Made by a program: the position numbers and the translations under genes. A DNA stretch of 64,000 nt from a bacterium (GTDB taxonomy: Bacteria; Planctomycetota; Planctomycetia; Pirellulales; Pirellulaceae): the NCBI GenBank assembly GCA_030430075.1, contig JAUIGN010000001.1, positions 186,001 through 250,000 of the forward strand, in the 5' to 3' direction. The notes beneath the pieces were generated by a model. The model searched no databases, had not been told where the DNA came from, and saw nothing but the letters and a program-made list of their open reading frames with translations. Shown here in pieces: positions 1 to 9,512 of the stretch. The stretch's first letter is position 1; every line of letters starts with the position of its first letter.

Positions 1-2
1 GG

Positions 3-1988
3 GGCAAGGGCCCGCAGTCCACGTCCACCTTAGACCGACTGGAGGTCGCCCCGGCCGTGTTAACGTGGCCAACACAGGGCCCTCCCCGGTCGCTGCAGGT
101 CACGGCGGTCTGGTCCGATGGAACACGTGAGGTCGTGACCGCGTTGGCTCGTGCGCGGAGCAATGATGACGCCGTGGCGGCCGTTCAGGCGGGTCGCGGT
201 ACGGTCGAACCGGTCGGCTTCGGCGACACCCACGTCGTCTTCTTCTACGACAACGGGATCACCGCGGTGCCGATCAGGGTTGCGGATCCGAATCGACCCG
301 TCCTGCCTTGGCCCGACGATCCGATCGGTACCCCGATCGATGACCGCGTCCACGCGCAGTTGCGTGATCTGGGGATCGTTCCGTCGCCCGTCTGCGACGA
401 TAGTGAATTCCTACGACGCGCCAGCATCGACCTGACAGGGACATTGCCGGAACCGCAGGAAGTTCGCCGGTTCCTTGCGGATTCCGACCCCGGGAAAAGG
501 ATTCGGAAGATTGAGGAGTTGCTGGAGCGCCCCGCATTTGCTGCCTGGTGGGCCACCAAGCTCTGTGACTTCACCGGCTGCAATCCTGCGCAGCAAGCCG
601 AGCTTGGGCAGCGAACAGCCCAGCAATGGTATCTGTGGATGGTGCGGAGGTTGCAGGAAAAGACACCGTACGACAAGATCGTCGCCGGGATCCTGCTGGC
701 GACCAGCCGCGAATCGGACCAATCGTACGGCGACTACGCGGCCGAAGTCTCAGCTTACTTCCGCGACGAGCAACCCGCGGACTTTTCGTCCCGCGAGTTG
801 ATGCCCCATTATTGGAGCCGGCGGAATCTGGAAGATCCCGAGTCCAAGGGACTGGCGGTCGCCCACAGCTTTCTGGGGATTCGCTTGCAGTGTGCCCAGT
901 GCCACAAACATCCGTGGGACCAGTGGACGCAAGAGGACTTTCGGCAGTTCAGCCGGTTCTTTGCACCTGTCAAGTTTGGCGTGTCCCCCGAGTCGCGTGA
1001 GCCGTATGGGCAATTAGCCCAACAGATCGGCCTGCGGGTGCGGGGAGAAAACGGCGCGGCCGTTCGCGATGAGCACCTGGTGCGAGCCCGCAAGGGGGAC
1101 GTCATCCCGTGGCGAGAAGTTTACCTGCAGCCGCCCGAACGCGAGCAGCAGCTCGAATTACTCCGAAGCGGAAAGGTCACCATCAAGGCCGGTGGCGACC
1201 CGCGCCGTGAACTGATGGACTGGTTGCGCACGCCCGACAACCCGTGGTTCGCTCGAACGATCGTCAATCGCGTGTGGGCAAGCTGTTTTCATGCGGGGAT
1301 CGTCAATCCACCCGATGACCTCAACCCGGCCAACCCACCGTCGAACCCGGAACTGCTGGATTGGTTGGCGAACCAGTTCGTGGCACACAATTATGATTTG
1401 CAGTGGCTGCTCCGCGAAATCACCCGTTCGGCGACCTGGCAGCGAAGTGCCCGCTCCAATGCAACCAATCAGAACGATCGGCGGCACTTCAGCCGAGCGA
1501 TCCCGAGACGGCTGCCGGCCGAAGTCGTGTACGACGGCATCAAGCAAGCCGTCTGCGGCAGCGATCAACATCGCAACGTGCGAGAGGACTTAACCCGCCG
1601 CGCCGTGGGACACCTGTCGATGCGGATGGCCGGGACCTACGCCATGCACGTCTTCGGAAAACCTCAACGGTCCGGCGCCTGCGACTGTGAACGGGTCAAC
1701 GAGCCGTCGTTGCTGCAGGCAATCTTTCTACAAAACGACCCGCTGGTCTATCTGCTGTTGGAAGAAAGCCAGTGGCTTGACGAGATTGGCCGGCACACTG
1801 CGGCTGATGAGCAGCAGTTGCGAGCCTGGATCGACGAAGCGTGGCTGAGGTTTGTCGCCCGCCCTCCCCGCTCGCCCGAGATCGAACGCGCCCTGGCACA
1901 TTTGCAACAGGCCGCAAGCCCCCGCGAGGGCATGGAGGATTTGCTTTGGAGCCTGCTCAACACCCGCGAGTTCGTGTTAAACCATTGA
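3..1988 (+). CDS. DUF1549/DUF1553 domain protein (5'-truncated by window edge)
   Basis: Exported planctomycete protein of unknown biochemical role, of the kind usually paired with a DUF1501 protein. The reading frame is open to the first bases of the window, so the gene starts outside; the GTG at 57 is internal. The visible N-terminus resembles a bacterial Ig-like (Big_2) domain. The DUF1549 domain follows, with a haem-binding-like CAQCH motif near position 890-905, then DUF1553 toward the C-terminus (PDNPWFARTIVNRVW-type segment near 1230-1280). The DUF1501 gene starts 55 bp downstream, the standard pairing in this phylum, which suggests one operon. The family is well recognised but its substrate is not known; upstream domains such as a cytochrome c-like PSD domain cannot be judged here. 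Confidence 0.9.
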   Translation, partial: GKGPQSTSTLDRLEVAPAVLTWPTQGPPRSLQVTAVWSDGTREVVTALARARSNDDAVAAVQAGRGTVEPVGFGDTHVVFFYDNGITAVPIRVADPNRPVLPWPDDPIGTPIDDRVHAQLRDLGIVPSPVCDDSEFLRRASIDLTGTLPEPQEVRRFLADSDPGKRIRKIEELLERPAFAAWWATKLCDFTGCNPAQQAELGQRTAQQWYLWMVRRLQEKTPYDKIVAGILLATSRESDQSYGDYAAEVSAYFRDEQPADFSSRELMPHYWSRRNLEDPESKGLAVAHSFLGIRLQCAQCHKHPWDQWTQEDFRQFSRFFAPVKFGVSPESREPYGQLAQQIGLRVRGENGAAVRDEHLVRARKGDVIPWREVYLQPPEREQQLELLRSGKVTIKAGGDPRRELMDWLRTPDNPWFARTIVNRVWASCFHAGIVNPPDDLNPANPPSNPELLDWLANQFVAHNYDLQWLLREITRSATWQRSARSNATNQNDRRHFSRAIPRRLPAEVVYDGIKQAVCGSDQHRNVREDLTRRAVGHLSMRMAGTYAMHVFGKPQRSGACDCERVNEPSLLQAIFLQNDPLVYLLLEESQWLDEIGRHTAADEQQLRAWIDEAWLRFVARPPRSPEIERALAHLQQAASPREGMEDLLWSLLNTREFVLNH

Positions 1989-2043
1989 GACCCGCCCCAG
2001 CCCGAATGGCGAGTGCACCGACGGAATCCAAAGGATGTTACCG

Positions 2044-3333
2044 ATGACCAATTCTCCTGGCAGTCGACCGGTTACCCGCCGCACCGCGCTGCAAGTTGGC
2101 GTGCTCGGCGCCGGCTTGTCGCTTGACCAGTACCTTCGCGCCACGGAGGCACGCAGCGAACGTGCAACGGATCGCTCCGCTGTCCTGGTGTTCCTGAAAG
2201 GTGGCCCCTCCCACCAAGACACGTTCGACCTCAAACCGGAAGCACCGGCCGAGTACCGTGGCCAGTTTCGGCCAATCAACACGTCGATCGACGGGATCAG
2301 AATCTGCGAACACCTGCCCCGACTCGCCCAGATCGCCGATCGATACACGATCGTCCGCGGCATCACCCACAATCTCGCGGACCACGGTATCGGCACCCGT
2401 TATCTGCTCACCGGAAATCGCCCGACACCGGCAATCGAGTACCCAATGTACGGCAGCGTGGTCAGCCACGAACTGCCGGCACGCGCCGACTTGCCCGCCT
2501 TTGTTTCGATCGACCGTCCCCTGGAAGGTCCCGGGTTCCTGGGCGCCGAATATGGGCCGCTGTCGACCGGGGAAAAGCCGCAGTATCTTCGCCCCTTCCG
2601 CGTCCGCGGCATTTCCCTCGGCGAGGGAATCTCAATGGCACGGTACCGCTCGCGGCACGCATTGAGCCGCGATCTTGACGCGTTTTATCAAGGTCTCGAC
2701 GAACAGGACGACCAGGTGCGCAGCCTCGATCGCTTCGGCCAGAAAGCGTTTCGCATGATCAGTTCGGCGCGCAGCCGCGAGGCCTTCGATCTAACGGCCG
2801 AACCGCGGCGGGAAGCGGATCGCTTCGGCAAACACGAATTCGGACAAAGCCTGTTGATGACGGCGCGATTGATCGAAGCCGGAGTCCGGTTTGTCACGGT
2901 CATCCTGGAGGATTGGGACACCCACCAAAACAACTTCTCCCTGCTGGGGAGTAAATTGCTGCCGCCGCTGGACCAGGGACTGGCCGCGTTTCTGAGCCGG
3001 TTGCAAGAGCGGGGCCTGCTGGAATCCACCTCCGTGCTCGTCACCGGCGAATTCGGCCGCACCCCCAAGGTGAATGCCAGAGGCGGGCGCGACCACTGGG
3101 CACGGGCGATGTGCAGCCTCCTGGCCGGCGCAGGAATCGATACCGGGCAAGTGGTGGGCGCCACCAACGAGAAGGCCGAAGCGCCCCTGGCGGATGGCTA
3201 CACTCCGGACGATCTGGCCGCTACATTCTATCGTGCCATCGGCATCGATCCCCGCATGGAGTTCGAGGCCAACGTGGGACGGCCAATTACCTTGGTCCGC
3301 GACGGAACGCCGATTCGGTCGGCGATCCACTGA
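2044..3333 (+). CDS. DUF1501 domain-containing protein
   Basis: Sulfatase/phosphatase-fold family protein of unknown substrate, probably exported. Near the N-terminus there is a twin-arginine-like stretch (VTRRTALQVG) before a hydrophobic segment, as is usual for DUF1501 proteins, which often carry Tat signals. The core has the family hallmark GGPSHQDTFD near residue 50 and GEFGRTPK near residue 335. I chose the ATG at 2044 because AAGGA lies 8 bp upstream; the ATG at 2035 overlaps that site. It follows the DUF1549/DUF1553 gene on the same strand, the typical planctomycete gene pair, so the two products probably act together on the same unknown substrate. Confidence 0.9.
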   Translation: MTNSPGSRPVTRRTALQVGVLGAGLSLDQYLRATEARSERATDRSAVLVFLKGGPSHQDTFDLKPEAPAEYRGQFRPINTSIDGIRICEHLPRLAQIADRYTIVRGITHNLADHGIGTRYLLTGNRPTPAIEYPMYGSVVSHELPARADLPAFVSIDRPLEGPGFLGAEYGPLSTGEKPQYLRPFRVRGISLGEGISMARYRSRHALSRDLDAFYQGLDEQDDQVRSLDRFGQKAFRMISSARSREAFDLTAEPRREADRFGKHEFGQSLLMTARLIEAGVRFVTVILEDWDTHQNNFSLLGSKLLPPLDQGLAAFLSRLQERGLLESTSVLVTGEFGRTPKVNARGGRDHWARAMCSLLAGAGIDTGQVVGATNEKAEAPLADGYTPDDLAATFYRAIGIDPRMEFEANVGRPITLVRDGTPIRSAIH

Positions 3334-3354
3334 CTGGCTCGTCGAGCCAACGTC

Positions 3355-3408
3355 GTTGATGACAGGTTCCTGCCGGAAGGCAGACCGGATGACGCCATGC
3401 ACAGCATG
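3355..3408. repeat. Dispersed 54-bp element, copy A
   Basis: This stretch in the spacer after the DUF1501 gene matches 22153-22206 at about 39 of 54 positions with no gaps. The first 10 bases (GTTGATGACA) and last 10 bases (GCACAGCATG) are identical and the spacing is the same. Both copies lie outside genes. Nothing shows what the element does; it may be a degraded repeat or a small structured RNA. Confidence 0.4.
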
Positions 3409-3554
3409 ACCTTCCAATCGACGGGCGGACGACAGCTTCGATTCGCCCAGAGCGTTTGACGGCCCACTCCGGACTCGGATGCGTCATCCGCCAGGCGTGC
3501 CAGGCCCCAGCCTCGGCAGACGAAGTCGCATGAACCATGCGACGGTCCTTATTG

Positions 3555-3821
3555 TCAGCCAGAAGCAAAACACTTGGGCAGCTGAAAGCGTTTATCAGGA
3601 GCCGATCGCGCGTGCGACGCGAGCTGAGCTCGGTAGCCACCGGAAGGCGGTTGGACTGCATTCGGTCGCTCCGCGGCCAGTTGGGATGGCGTGGCCGGCG
3701 CACGCTTGTCGGTCCGTTGGGAAAGGCCGGACAAGAGGCCGGATTGTTTCTGCGTCGCCGAACAGCCCAAGCCGGCAACCAACATGACCGCCGGCAACGC
3801 CCAAAGAAAAATCTGTCGCAT
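3555..3821 (-). CDS. Small putative lipoprotein (88 aa)
   Basis: Short protein with a clear export signal: Met-Arg, a hydrophobic core of about 15 residues, then GLGC around residues 17-20, which is an imperfect lipobox (Gly rather than Leu at -3). The mature part is Gln/Ser/Arg-rich and low in complexity. A GGAGA ribosome-binding site lies 7 bp before the ATG, which supports it being real. It sits downstream of the ribonuclease R gene on the same strand with a 134-bp gap. No family is recognised; the function is unknown. Confidence 0.6.
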   Translation of the reverse strand: MRQIFLWALPAVMLVAGLGCSATQKQSGLLSGLSQRTDKRAPATPSQLAAERPNAVQPPSGGYRAQLASHARSAPDKRFQLPKCFASG

Positions 3822-3955
3822 CGTGTGTTCTCCGAATGGGGTGTGAAACCATTCGGTTGGTTCGACCGATCGACTTGAGCTTCTCCGTCGGCAATGTCAC
3901 AGTTCGTCACAAATTCGGCTTTTGGCTGCTACCTCGCCTACCACGACGACCGTGG

Positions 3956-6475
3956 TCAACGAGACTTCTTTCTACCGCCCCTTCTCTTTTCTTTCACTTC
4001 TTTGCCAGCCTTTCCAGAAGCCGATTTGCGTCGACCCGCTTTGCCTGCCTTTTTTCCATCCTTTCCGCCACGTTTCTTTCCCCCCGCGCGAGCCGGCCTG
4101 GTGCGACCACCCTTGCTCACCAGCCGAAAGTCCAGCTCGCGCAGATCCGGGTCGACCCGTACGATCTCGACTCGAATCGGGTCCCCCAGGCGAAAGGTGT
4201 TGCCGCGGCGACCGACGAGACTGTGCGAGCGGGGTTCGAAGTCGTAGGTATCGTCCACCAACGACTTGATGTGCAGCAGGCCTTCGGCCGGCAAGTCCAG
4301 TCCCTGGGCGAACAGGCCGAACTTGGTCACCCCGGTCACGACCGCGTCCATTTGCTCGCCGATCCGCTCCTTGAGATAGGTGAGCAGTTTGACGCGAATC
4401 AACTCGCGTTCCGCCTGTTCGGCCCGCTGTTCGCGGATCGAACAATGCTCGCCCAGCAGGGCCATCTGGTCGAAGTCATCGGCCGGACGCTGGCCGATCA
4501 GCAGAGCATCCAGCATCCGATGGACGGTCAGATCGGGATAGCGTCGAATGGGAGACGTGAAGTGGCAGTAGTTCTTGCTGTGCAGTGCGTAGTGGCCTTC
4601 GACTTCGGGACCATACCGCGCTTTCTTCATGCTCCGCAACACGGCGTAGTGCACGGCCCGTTCTTCGGGTTCTCCTTGCACCGCTTCGACGACCCGTTTG
4701 ATTTCAAAGCGGCTTTCGAGCGATTCACACTCGATGCCCAACCCGCGTACGAAGTCGGAAAGCTGCTTCAACTTGCGTGGGTCGGGCGTTTCGTGAATCC
4801 GGCGAAGAAAGTTCCATTTCTGTTCGTGCAGCAGATCGGCAGCCGCTTCGTTGGCGGCCAGCATGAACTCTTCGATGATCTGATGGCTCTCGGTGTGCTG
4901 GACGACATGTGCTCCGCTGACCCGCCCCTTCTTATCCAGATCGATCTTCACTTCTGGCAACGTCAGTTCAATCGCGCCGCCATCCAACCGGCGTTTCCTC
5001 AAAGTCATCGCCAGTTGGTGCATCTCTGACAGCAGCGCGAAGACTTGGGGTGTCAGCCGCGACTTCCATGGTTCGCGGTCTTCCAGAAATTCGTCCACCT
5101 CTTCGTAAGTAAAGCGATGGTCGCTCTTGATCGCCGTCTTCCGGTAGTCCGCGGCGACGCGGACGCCTGCGGGCGTAAACTCCATGATGACGGTCTTTGC
5201 ATACCGGACTCGCCCGGGCTGCAAGCTGGCCAGGTTGTTGGAGATGATCTCCGGCAGCATCGGGATGACGAGGTCGGGCAGATAGACACTGGTCGCCCGC
5301 TCGCGAGCTTCCAGGTCCAGAGCCGAACCCGCTTTCACGAAATGCGCGACGTCCGCGATGTGGACCGCGAGGCGCAAGTGTCCGTTGTCGAGTCGCTCCA
5401 GGGAGATGGCGTCGTCGAAGTCGCGCGCGTCGACCGGGTCGATTGTCAGCACGGTCGTTTCGGTCAGGTCAACTCGATCGCCACTGACCGACTCGTCAAA
5501 CGCCTCGGCCTCTTCATGGGCGACGGCCATCACTTCCTCGGAAAAGTCCGTCGGCAAGTCGAATTCGCGAATGATCGAGAGCGTGTCCACTTTCGGTTCG
5601 CCGCGCGGGCCAAGCACTTCGACGATCACCGCTTCCCCGTCGTGGCGCGGCGAGGGAAAGCGGACCATTTCGATGACGACTTTGTCCATGGGTCGGGCGT
5701 TCTTGGCGCCGGGATCACCAACGAACACGTCTTGCGCGAACACGGCCCCGTCGACTTGAACAAAGCCGAAGCCGTCGCGTTCTTCGTAAACCCCGACGAA
5801 GCGGTGTGTTTCCCGTTCGATGATTTCGACGATCGCCCCGGCCAGTCGCGAATCGCGCTGGGGCGACTTGGTTTCCAACTTGACGGCGACCACATCGCCG
5901 TTGGCGGCGTCCATCGTTTTGTGGAACGGGATGAAGATGTCGTCGTGCCGTTCAGGACTGCCGCCGGGCGGTCGCACAAAGCCGAACCCGGCCGCCGAAC
6001 GGCGAAAGACGCCGCTGACGGTCTTGGTTCGTTTGCGTTTGCCGGAGCGGCTTCGAACCGCGGCTTCCTCGCCGTCGCCATCGTCGACCGCGTCGTCAAG
6101 TTCGCCCGGCGGACGGTCACGTTCCCGGTGCCTCCCAGGGTCCCCCTCGCCATCGGCCAGCCCTCTTGCGGAATCGACCCGCGGTGCCACTTCCGCCATC
6201 GGCTTGTCGGCCGACGCGTCATCGGCCACGTGCCCTTCGGCCGAGGCCGTTGATTCCGTCGGCCTGGCGATCCTGACGAGGTGCCGCGGACCCCAGGCCA
6301 GGTCATGCCGTTTCACCAGCCGCTTGATGGCCCGCCGGACCAGTGTGTGTTGGCTTGCCGGAAAGCCCAGTTTCCTGGCAATCACTTTCGGTTTTACGGG
6401 TTGATAGTTGGGAGCCGTGACATAGGCCAGCACGGCCGATTCAATTTCTGCTCTGGTCGGTTCGTGTTCATTCAT
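3956..6475 (-). CDS. rnr: Ribonuclease R
   Basis: Processive 3'-5' exoribonuclease of the RNB family that degrades structured RNA. Domains in order (839 aa): winged-helix RNA-binding domain (about 8-68), an acidic low-complexity linker (about 70-145), two cold-shock domains (about 152-200 and 225-272), the RNB catalytic domain with the metal-binding aspartates in DPVDARDFDDA (D346, D352, D354, D355), an S1 domain (about 690-775), and a Lys/Arg/Gly-rich tail. Such tails are known in RNase R and help unwind RNA. It is longer than a minimal RNase II, which supports RNase R. It lies alone, divergent from the exopolysaccharide gene at 6775. Confidence 0.95.
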   Translation of the reverse strand: MNEHEPTRAEIESAVLAYVTAPNYQPVKPKVIARKLGFPASQHTLVRRAIKRLVKRHDLAWGPRHLVRIARPTESTASAEGHVADDASADKPMAEVAPRVDSARGLADGEGDPGRHRERDRPPGELDDAVDDGDGEEAAVRSRSGKRKRTKTVSGVFRRSAAGFGFVRPPGGSPERHDDIFIPFHKTMDAANGDVVAVKLETKSPQRDSRLAGAIVEIIERETHRFVGVYEERDGFGFVQVDGAVFAQDVFVGDPGAKNARPMDKVVIEMVRFPSPRHDGEAVIVEVLGPRGEPKVDTLSIIREFDLPTDFSEEVMAVAHEEAEAFDESVSGDRVDLTETTVLTIDPVDARDFDDAISLERLDNGHLRLAVHIADVAHFVKAGSALDLEARERATSVYLPDLVIPMLPEIISNNLASLQPGRVRYAKTVIMEFTPAGVRVAADYRKTAIKSDHRFTYEEVDEFLEDREPWKSRLTPQVFALLSEMHQLAMTLRKRRLDGGAIELTLPEVKIDLDKKGRVSGAHVVQHTESHQIIEEFMLAANEAAADLLHEQKWNFLRRIHETPDPRKLKQLSDFVRGLGIECESLESRFEIKRVVEAVQGEPEERAVHYAVLRSMKKARYGPEVEGHYALHSKNYCHFTSPIRRYPDLTVHRMLDALLIGQRPADDFDQMALLGEHCSIREQRAEQAERELIRVKLLTYLKERIGEQMDAVVTGVTKFGLFAQGLDLPAEGLLHIKSLVDDTYDFEPRSHSLVGRRGNTFRLGDPIRVEIVRVDPDLRELDFRLVSKGGRTRPARAGGKKRGGKDGKKAGKAGRRKSASGKAGKEVKEKRRGGRKKSR

Positions 6476-6774
6476 GGATGAACTGTATCTTGCCTCCCGC
6501 GGATTGGAAAGGAGTTCCCCGCGTAAATGGATTGGCGCACCTGGAGGGCTTGTGGCGATTACGCGTCTCCAAAGTCACTCATCCAGGTTGCCTCCTGTGA
6601 GCTATGCTTCGAGTAGCGACGTGACCGCTGAATTCGTTGGCGATCGGCACCGCAACCATTGTTATTGACGGCTGCGCGGCAAATGAGCCTTCGGCAAGCA
6701 ATACGCGGCCGAGAAATCTGCGGACTCCCGTTGGTCGTCCTGGTCCATTCGCTGCGCAAGGATCAATAAGAACC
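6476..6774. other. Intergenic region between rnr and the WcaJ-like gene
   Basis: About 300 bp between divergent genes, so it should hold promoters for both. No convincing small ORF, RNA gene or repeat is visible. AAGGA near 6757-6762 is the likely ribosome-binding site for the downstream gene. Confidence 0.4.
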
Positions 6775-8178
6775 ATGTCTTCGATTGGAATTCACAGAGA
6801 ACGTTCGCTCACGGACGCCATGCTCCGGATCACGGATGCAGCCTCGATTCTGTTGGGGTTTCTGGCGGCCACCCAGTATCCACGCGTGTACGTCGACCCG
6901 CTGTACTGGCTGGCAGCCGCCATCACGATCCTGGTGATGTTTACGGTCGGCGAATTCACGGCCCTCTATCGTAACTGGCGCGGCGTGGGAACGTACCGCG
7001 AGATCGCGACGGCCACGCTGACCCTGTTCTACAGCGTCGGGATCCTGCTGGCGGTCGGCTTTCTGACACGGTACACCGACCATGTTTCGCGCATCGGCCT
7101 GGTGATTGGGCTGGTGACGATTTCGACCCTGCTGGCCGTCTCGCGGCTCGGCATCCGCTGCCTGCAACGCTGGTATCGCTCACACGGCTACGGCCGACGC
7201 AGTTTCGCCATCGTGGGCGTCAACGAGCTGGGAATTCGGCTGGCGCGAACGCTGGAAGACGCGCCCCAGTTGGGCCTCTCCCTGACCGGCTTCTATGACG
7301 ATCGCCCCACCTTGCGCACCGGCCCCTTGCCGCCGGATGTCGGTGAACGGCTCGGCACAATCAACCAGCTCGTAACGCTCGCTCGGCGCGGCGACGTGGA
7401 TCGCGTCTACATTACCCTGCCGATGCGGGCCGAGAAGCGGACGCGTCAACTGCTGAACCAGTTGGCCGACACCACGGCGTCGGTCTACATCGTCCCCGAC
7501 TTCTTTGTGTTCGAACTCCTCCATTCACGCTGGTCCGACATCAACGGCCTCCCGGTCGTGAGTGTTTTTGAGAACCCGTTTTACGGCGTCGACGGCTTGC
7601 TCAAACGGGTCGTCGACATGTGCCTCGCGATGGCCTTCCTGTTCCTGGCGGCCGTCCCGATGCTCGTCATCGCAGCGCTGATCAAACTGACGTCACGCGG
7701 TCCCGTCTTCTTTCGCCAGCTTCGCTACGGATTGGACGGACGTGAGATTCACGTCTGGAAGTTTCGAACGATGTCGGTTTGCGAGCATGGCGCGGACGTG
7801 AGACAAGCTACGTTGAACGACCAGCGGATCACGCGGATCGGTGGTCTCTTGCGACGGGCGTCGCTGGACGAGCTTCCGCAACTGTTCAACGTACTCAACG
7901 GCAGCATGTCGCTGGTCGGGCCACGCCCCCACGCCACGGCCCACAACGAACAGTACCGGCGCCTGATTCCAGGCTACATGCTGCGCCACAAGGTCAAACC
8001 GGGGATCACCGGACTGGCCCAGGTGCTCGGCTGGCGAGGTGAAACGGACACGTTGGACAAGATGGTCAACCGTATCCAATGCGACTTGCAGTACATTCGC
8101 GAATGGTCGCTGTGGATGGATTTCAAGATCATCTGCAAGACGGCCCTGGTCGTCATCTCCGGCAAGAATGCCTATTGA
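6775..8178 (+). CDS. Undecaprenyl-phosphate sugar phosphotransferase (WcaJ/polyprenyl glycosylphosphotransferase family)
   Basis: Inner-membrane enzyme that moves a sugar-1-phosphate from a nucleotide sugar to undecaprenyl phosphate, starting a repeat unit of exopolysaccharide. The 467-aa product has four or five N-terminal membrane segments (first about 150 residues), a Rossmann-like middle (GVNELGIRLARTLED, around 145), and the conserved C-terminal bacterial sugar transferase domain from about 280, with KFRTM, DELPQLFNVLNG and SLVGPRP. The ATG at 6775 follows AAGGA and gives a normal N-terminus; the upstream in-frame start at 6637 looks like non-coding extension. It is followed after 7 bp by an acyltransferase gene. 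The sugar donor (often glucose or galactose) cannot be told from sequence. Confidence 0.9.
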   Translation: MSSIGIHRERSLTDAMLRITDAASILLGFLAATQYPRVYVDPLYWLAAAITILVMFTVGEFTALYRNWRGVGTYREIATATLTLFYSVGILLAVGFLTRYTDHVSRIGLVIGLVTISTLLAVSRLGIRCLQRWYRSHGYGRRSFAIVGVNELGIRLARTLEDAPQLGLSLTGFYDDRPTLRTGPLPPDVGERLGTINQLVTLARRGDVDRVYITLPMRAEKRTRQLLNQLADTTASVYIVPDFFVFELLHSRWSDINGLPVVSVFENPFYGVDGLLKRVVDMCLAMAFLFLAAVPMLVIAALIKLTSRGPVFFRQLRYGLDGREIHVWKFRTMSVCEHGADVRQATLNDQRITRIGGLLRRASLDELPQLFNVLNGSMSLVGPRPHATAHNEQYRRLIPGYMLRHKVKPGITGLAQVLGWRGETDTLDKMVNRIQCDLQYIREWSLWMDFKIICKTALVVISGKNAY

Positions 8179-8185
8179 GGTCGCC

Positions 8186-9310
8186 ATGGCCGCTCACCAA
8201 GTCCGCCAGGTCGACGATCCGGAACAACTGCTCGGATTGCGCGACGATTGGAACCGGCTGCTGGCGGCGACACCGGCCCCGTCGTTCTTCCAGGCCCTGG
8301 ATTGGCTGGTGGTTTACTGGCGGCATTTCGGCGGCAACCAGCGGCTCCGAACGTTGGTCGTCTCCCGCGACAGTCGCCCGACCGGGATTGTTCCGCTGGC
8401 GGTCCGCCGCGAACCGACGAGGCTCGGGCCGCTCGTCGTCCTCGGCTACCCCTTGGACCACTGGGGAACGACGTTCGGTCCAATCGGCGCCGAGCCGCGC
8501 CAGACCCTGGCGGCGGCACTCAACTGGTTGCAGCAGCAACCTCGCGACTGGGACCTGCTGGAACTTGGTTGGTCCGCGGGTCCGCTGGCGGACGCAACAG
8601 CACGAGCCCTGCGCCAGGCCGGGCTTCCTGCAGTGAAGATACCGAGCGGTGAACTCTCGTGGATCGACATGTCCGACGGTTGGACCGCCTACTGGACGGG
8701 ACGGAACGCAAGATTGCGAAATAACATTCGTCGCTGCGAACGACGACTGGCCACGCTCGGTCGGGTCGCATCGATTCACTACCAGCCGCAACACGGCGAT
8801 CCTCGATGGGACCTGTATACCCAGTGTGAGGACGTGGCCGCACAGAGTTGGCAAGCACGTTCAACGACGGGAAATACGCTCTCCAGCCACTCGGTGCAGC
8901 CGTTCCTGTGGGACATGCACGATGTCGCCAGTCAGCTCGGTTGCGCGTCCATCAACCTGCTCATCTTGAACGATCGGCCGATCGCATTCAGCTACGACTA
9001 CGTGTTCCGCGACCGCATCTACGGACTCCGTACGGGATTTGTGCCTGAATTCGCGCACACCGGCCCCGGGTCCGTGTTGCTCGCCCGTTCCCTGCAAGCG
9101 TACAGTCGTCGCGGCACCTGGACGATTGACCTGGGCGAGACCCACTCCGATTACAAGGTGCGGTGGCGGACGAAGGCAGACACGAGCTTTAAGTTCTGCC
9201 ATTACCCCCGGTTGGCCTGGCGCGCTCAGGCGCGGTGCTGGAAGAACCGGTTATTCGCGAACCGGACAATCACGATCAGCTCGACGACCGCTCCAGTCAC
9301 CGGCCGGTAG
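8186..9310 (+). CDS. GNAT/FemAB-like acyltransferase (Acetyltransf_6, CelD/BcsL-like)
   Basis: The 374-aa soluble protein resembles the double-GNAT family found in exopolysaccharide clusters (Acetyltransf_6), with motifs such as LDWLVVYWRHFGG near the N-terminus and RLRNNIRRCERRL in the middle; the C-terminal part (RPIAFSYDYVFRDRIYGLRTGF) is the conserved GNAT core. It probably adds an acyl or amino-acyl group to a polysaccharide precursor or another envelope component. I chose the ATG at 8186 because GAGG lies 5 bp upstream; an ATG at 8168 overlapping the previous gene is possible. The 7-bp spacing to the sugar transferase gene implies one transcript. Confidence 0.8.
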   Translation: MAAHQVRQVDDPEQLLGLRDDWNRLLAATPAPSFFQALDWLVVYWRHFGGNQRLRTLVVSRDSRPTGIVPLAVRREPTRLGPLVVLGYPLDHWGTTFGPIGAEPRQTLAAALNWLQQQPRDWDLLELGWSAGPLADATARALRQAGLPAVKIPSGELSWIDMSDGWTAYWTGRNARLRNNIRRCERRLATLGRVASIHYQPQHGDPRWDLYTQCEDVAAQSWQARSTTGNTLSSHSVQPFLWDMHDVASQLGCASINLLILNDRPIAFSYDYVFRDRIYGLRTGFVPEFAHTGPGSVLLARSLQAYSRRGTWTIDLGETHSDYKVRWRTKADTSFKFCHYPRLAWRAQARCWKNRLFANRTITISSTTAPVTGR

Positions 9311-9469
9311 TTCGCAGCCCGGCCGTGCGAATCCGCGCACCTCCCAACGGGATGAGCGATTTCGCGCAGTGCGATCCCGCTGCGGTGCCAGGTCGAGGCG
9401 TCCGGCAAATCGCGGTTTCGCCTGTTGCTGCGCCCCCCTCGCGACGCCTCCCGCCTCTCCGGCGGCACG

Positions 9470-9485
9470 TGGCATGCAGCTTGCA
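9470..9485 (+). promoter_or_regulatory. Sigma-54-type promoter (-24/-12) for the NfnAB-like operon
   Basis: TGGCATG-CAGC-TTGCA fits the RpoN consensus (TGGCAYR-N4-TTGCW) at every specified position, with the invariant GG and GC separated by 10 bp. The expected start of transcription, about 12 bases after the GC, falls near 9496, just ahead of GGAGG at 9501-9505 and the ATG at 9513. No enhancer site for an activator was recognised. This is a sequence match only. Confidence 0.6.
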
Positions 9486-9512
9486 CTCGCCTGCAGTCAG
9501 GGAGGTTCGAGC

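Noticed and set aside
4225..4250. tRNA-like GGTTCGA sequence
   Set aside because: It lies within the rnr coding region and no cloverleaf can be formed around it.
4035..6253. Long plus-strand frames opposite ribonuclease R
   Set aside because: Antisense shadows of the G+C-rich rnr gene; the rnr frame has all expected domains.
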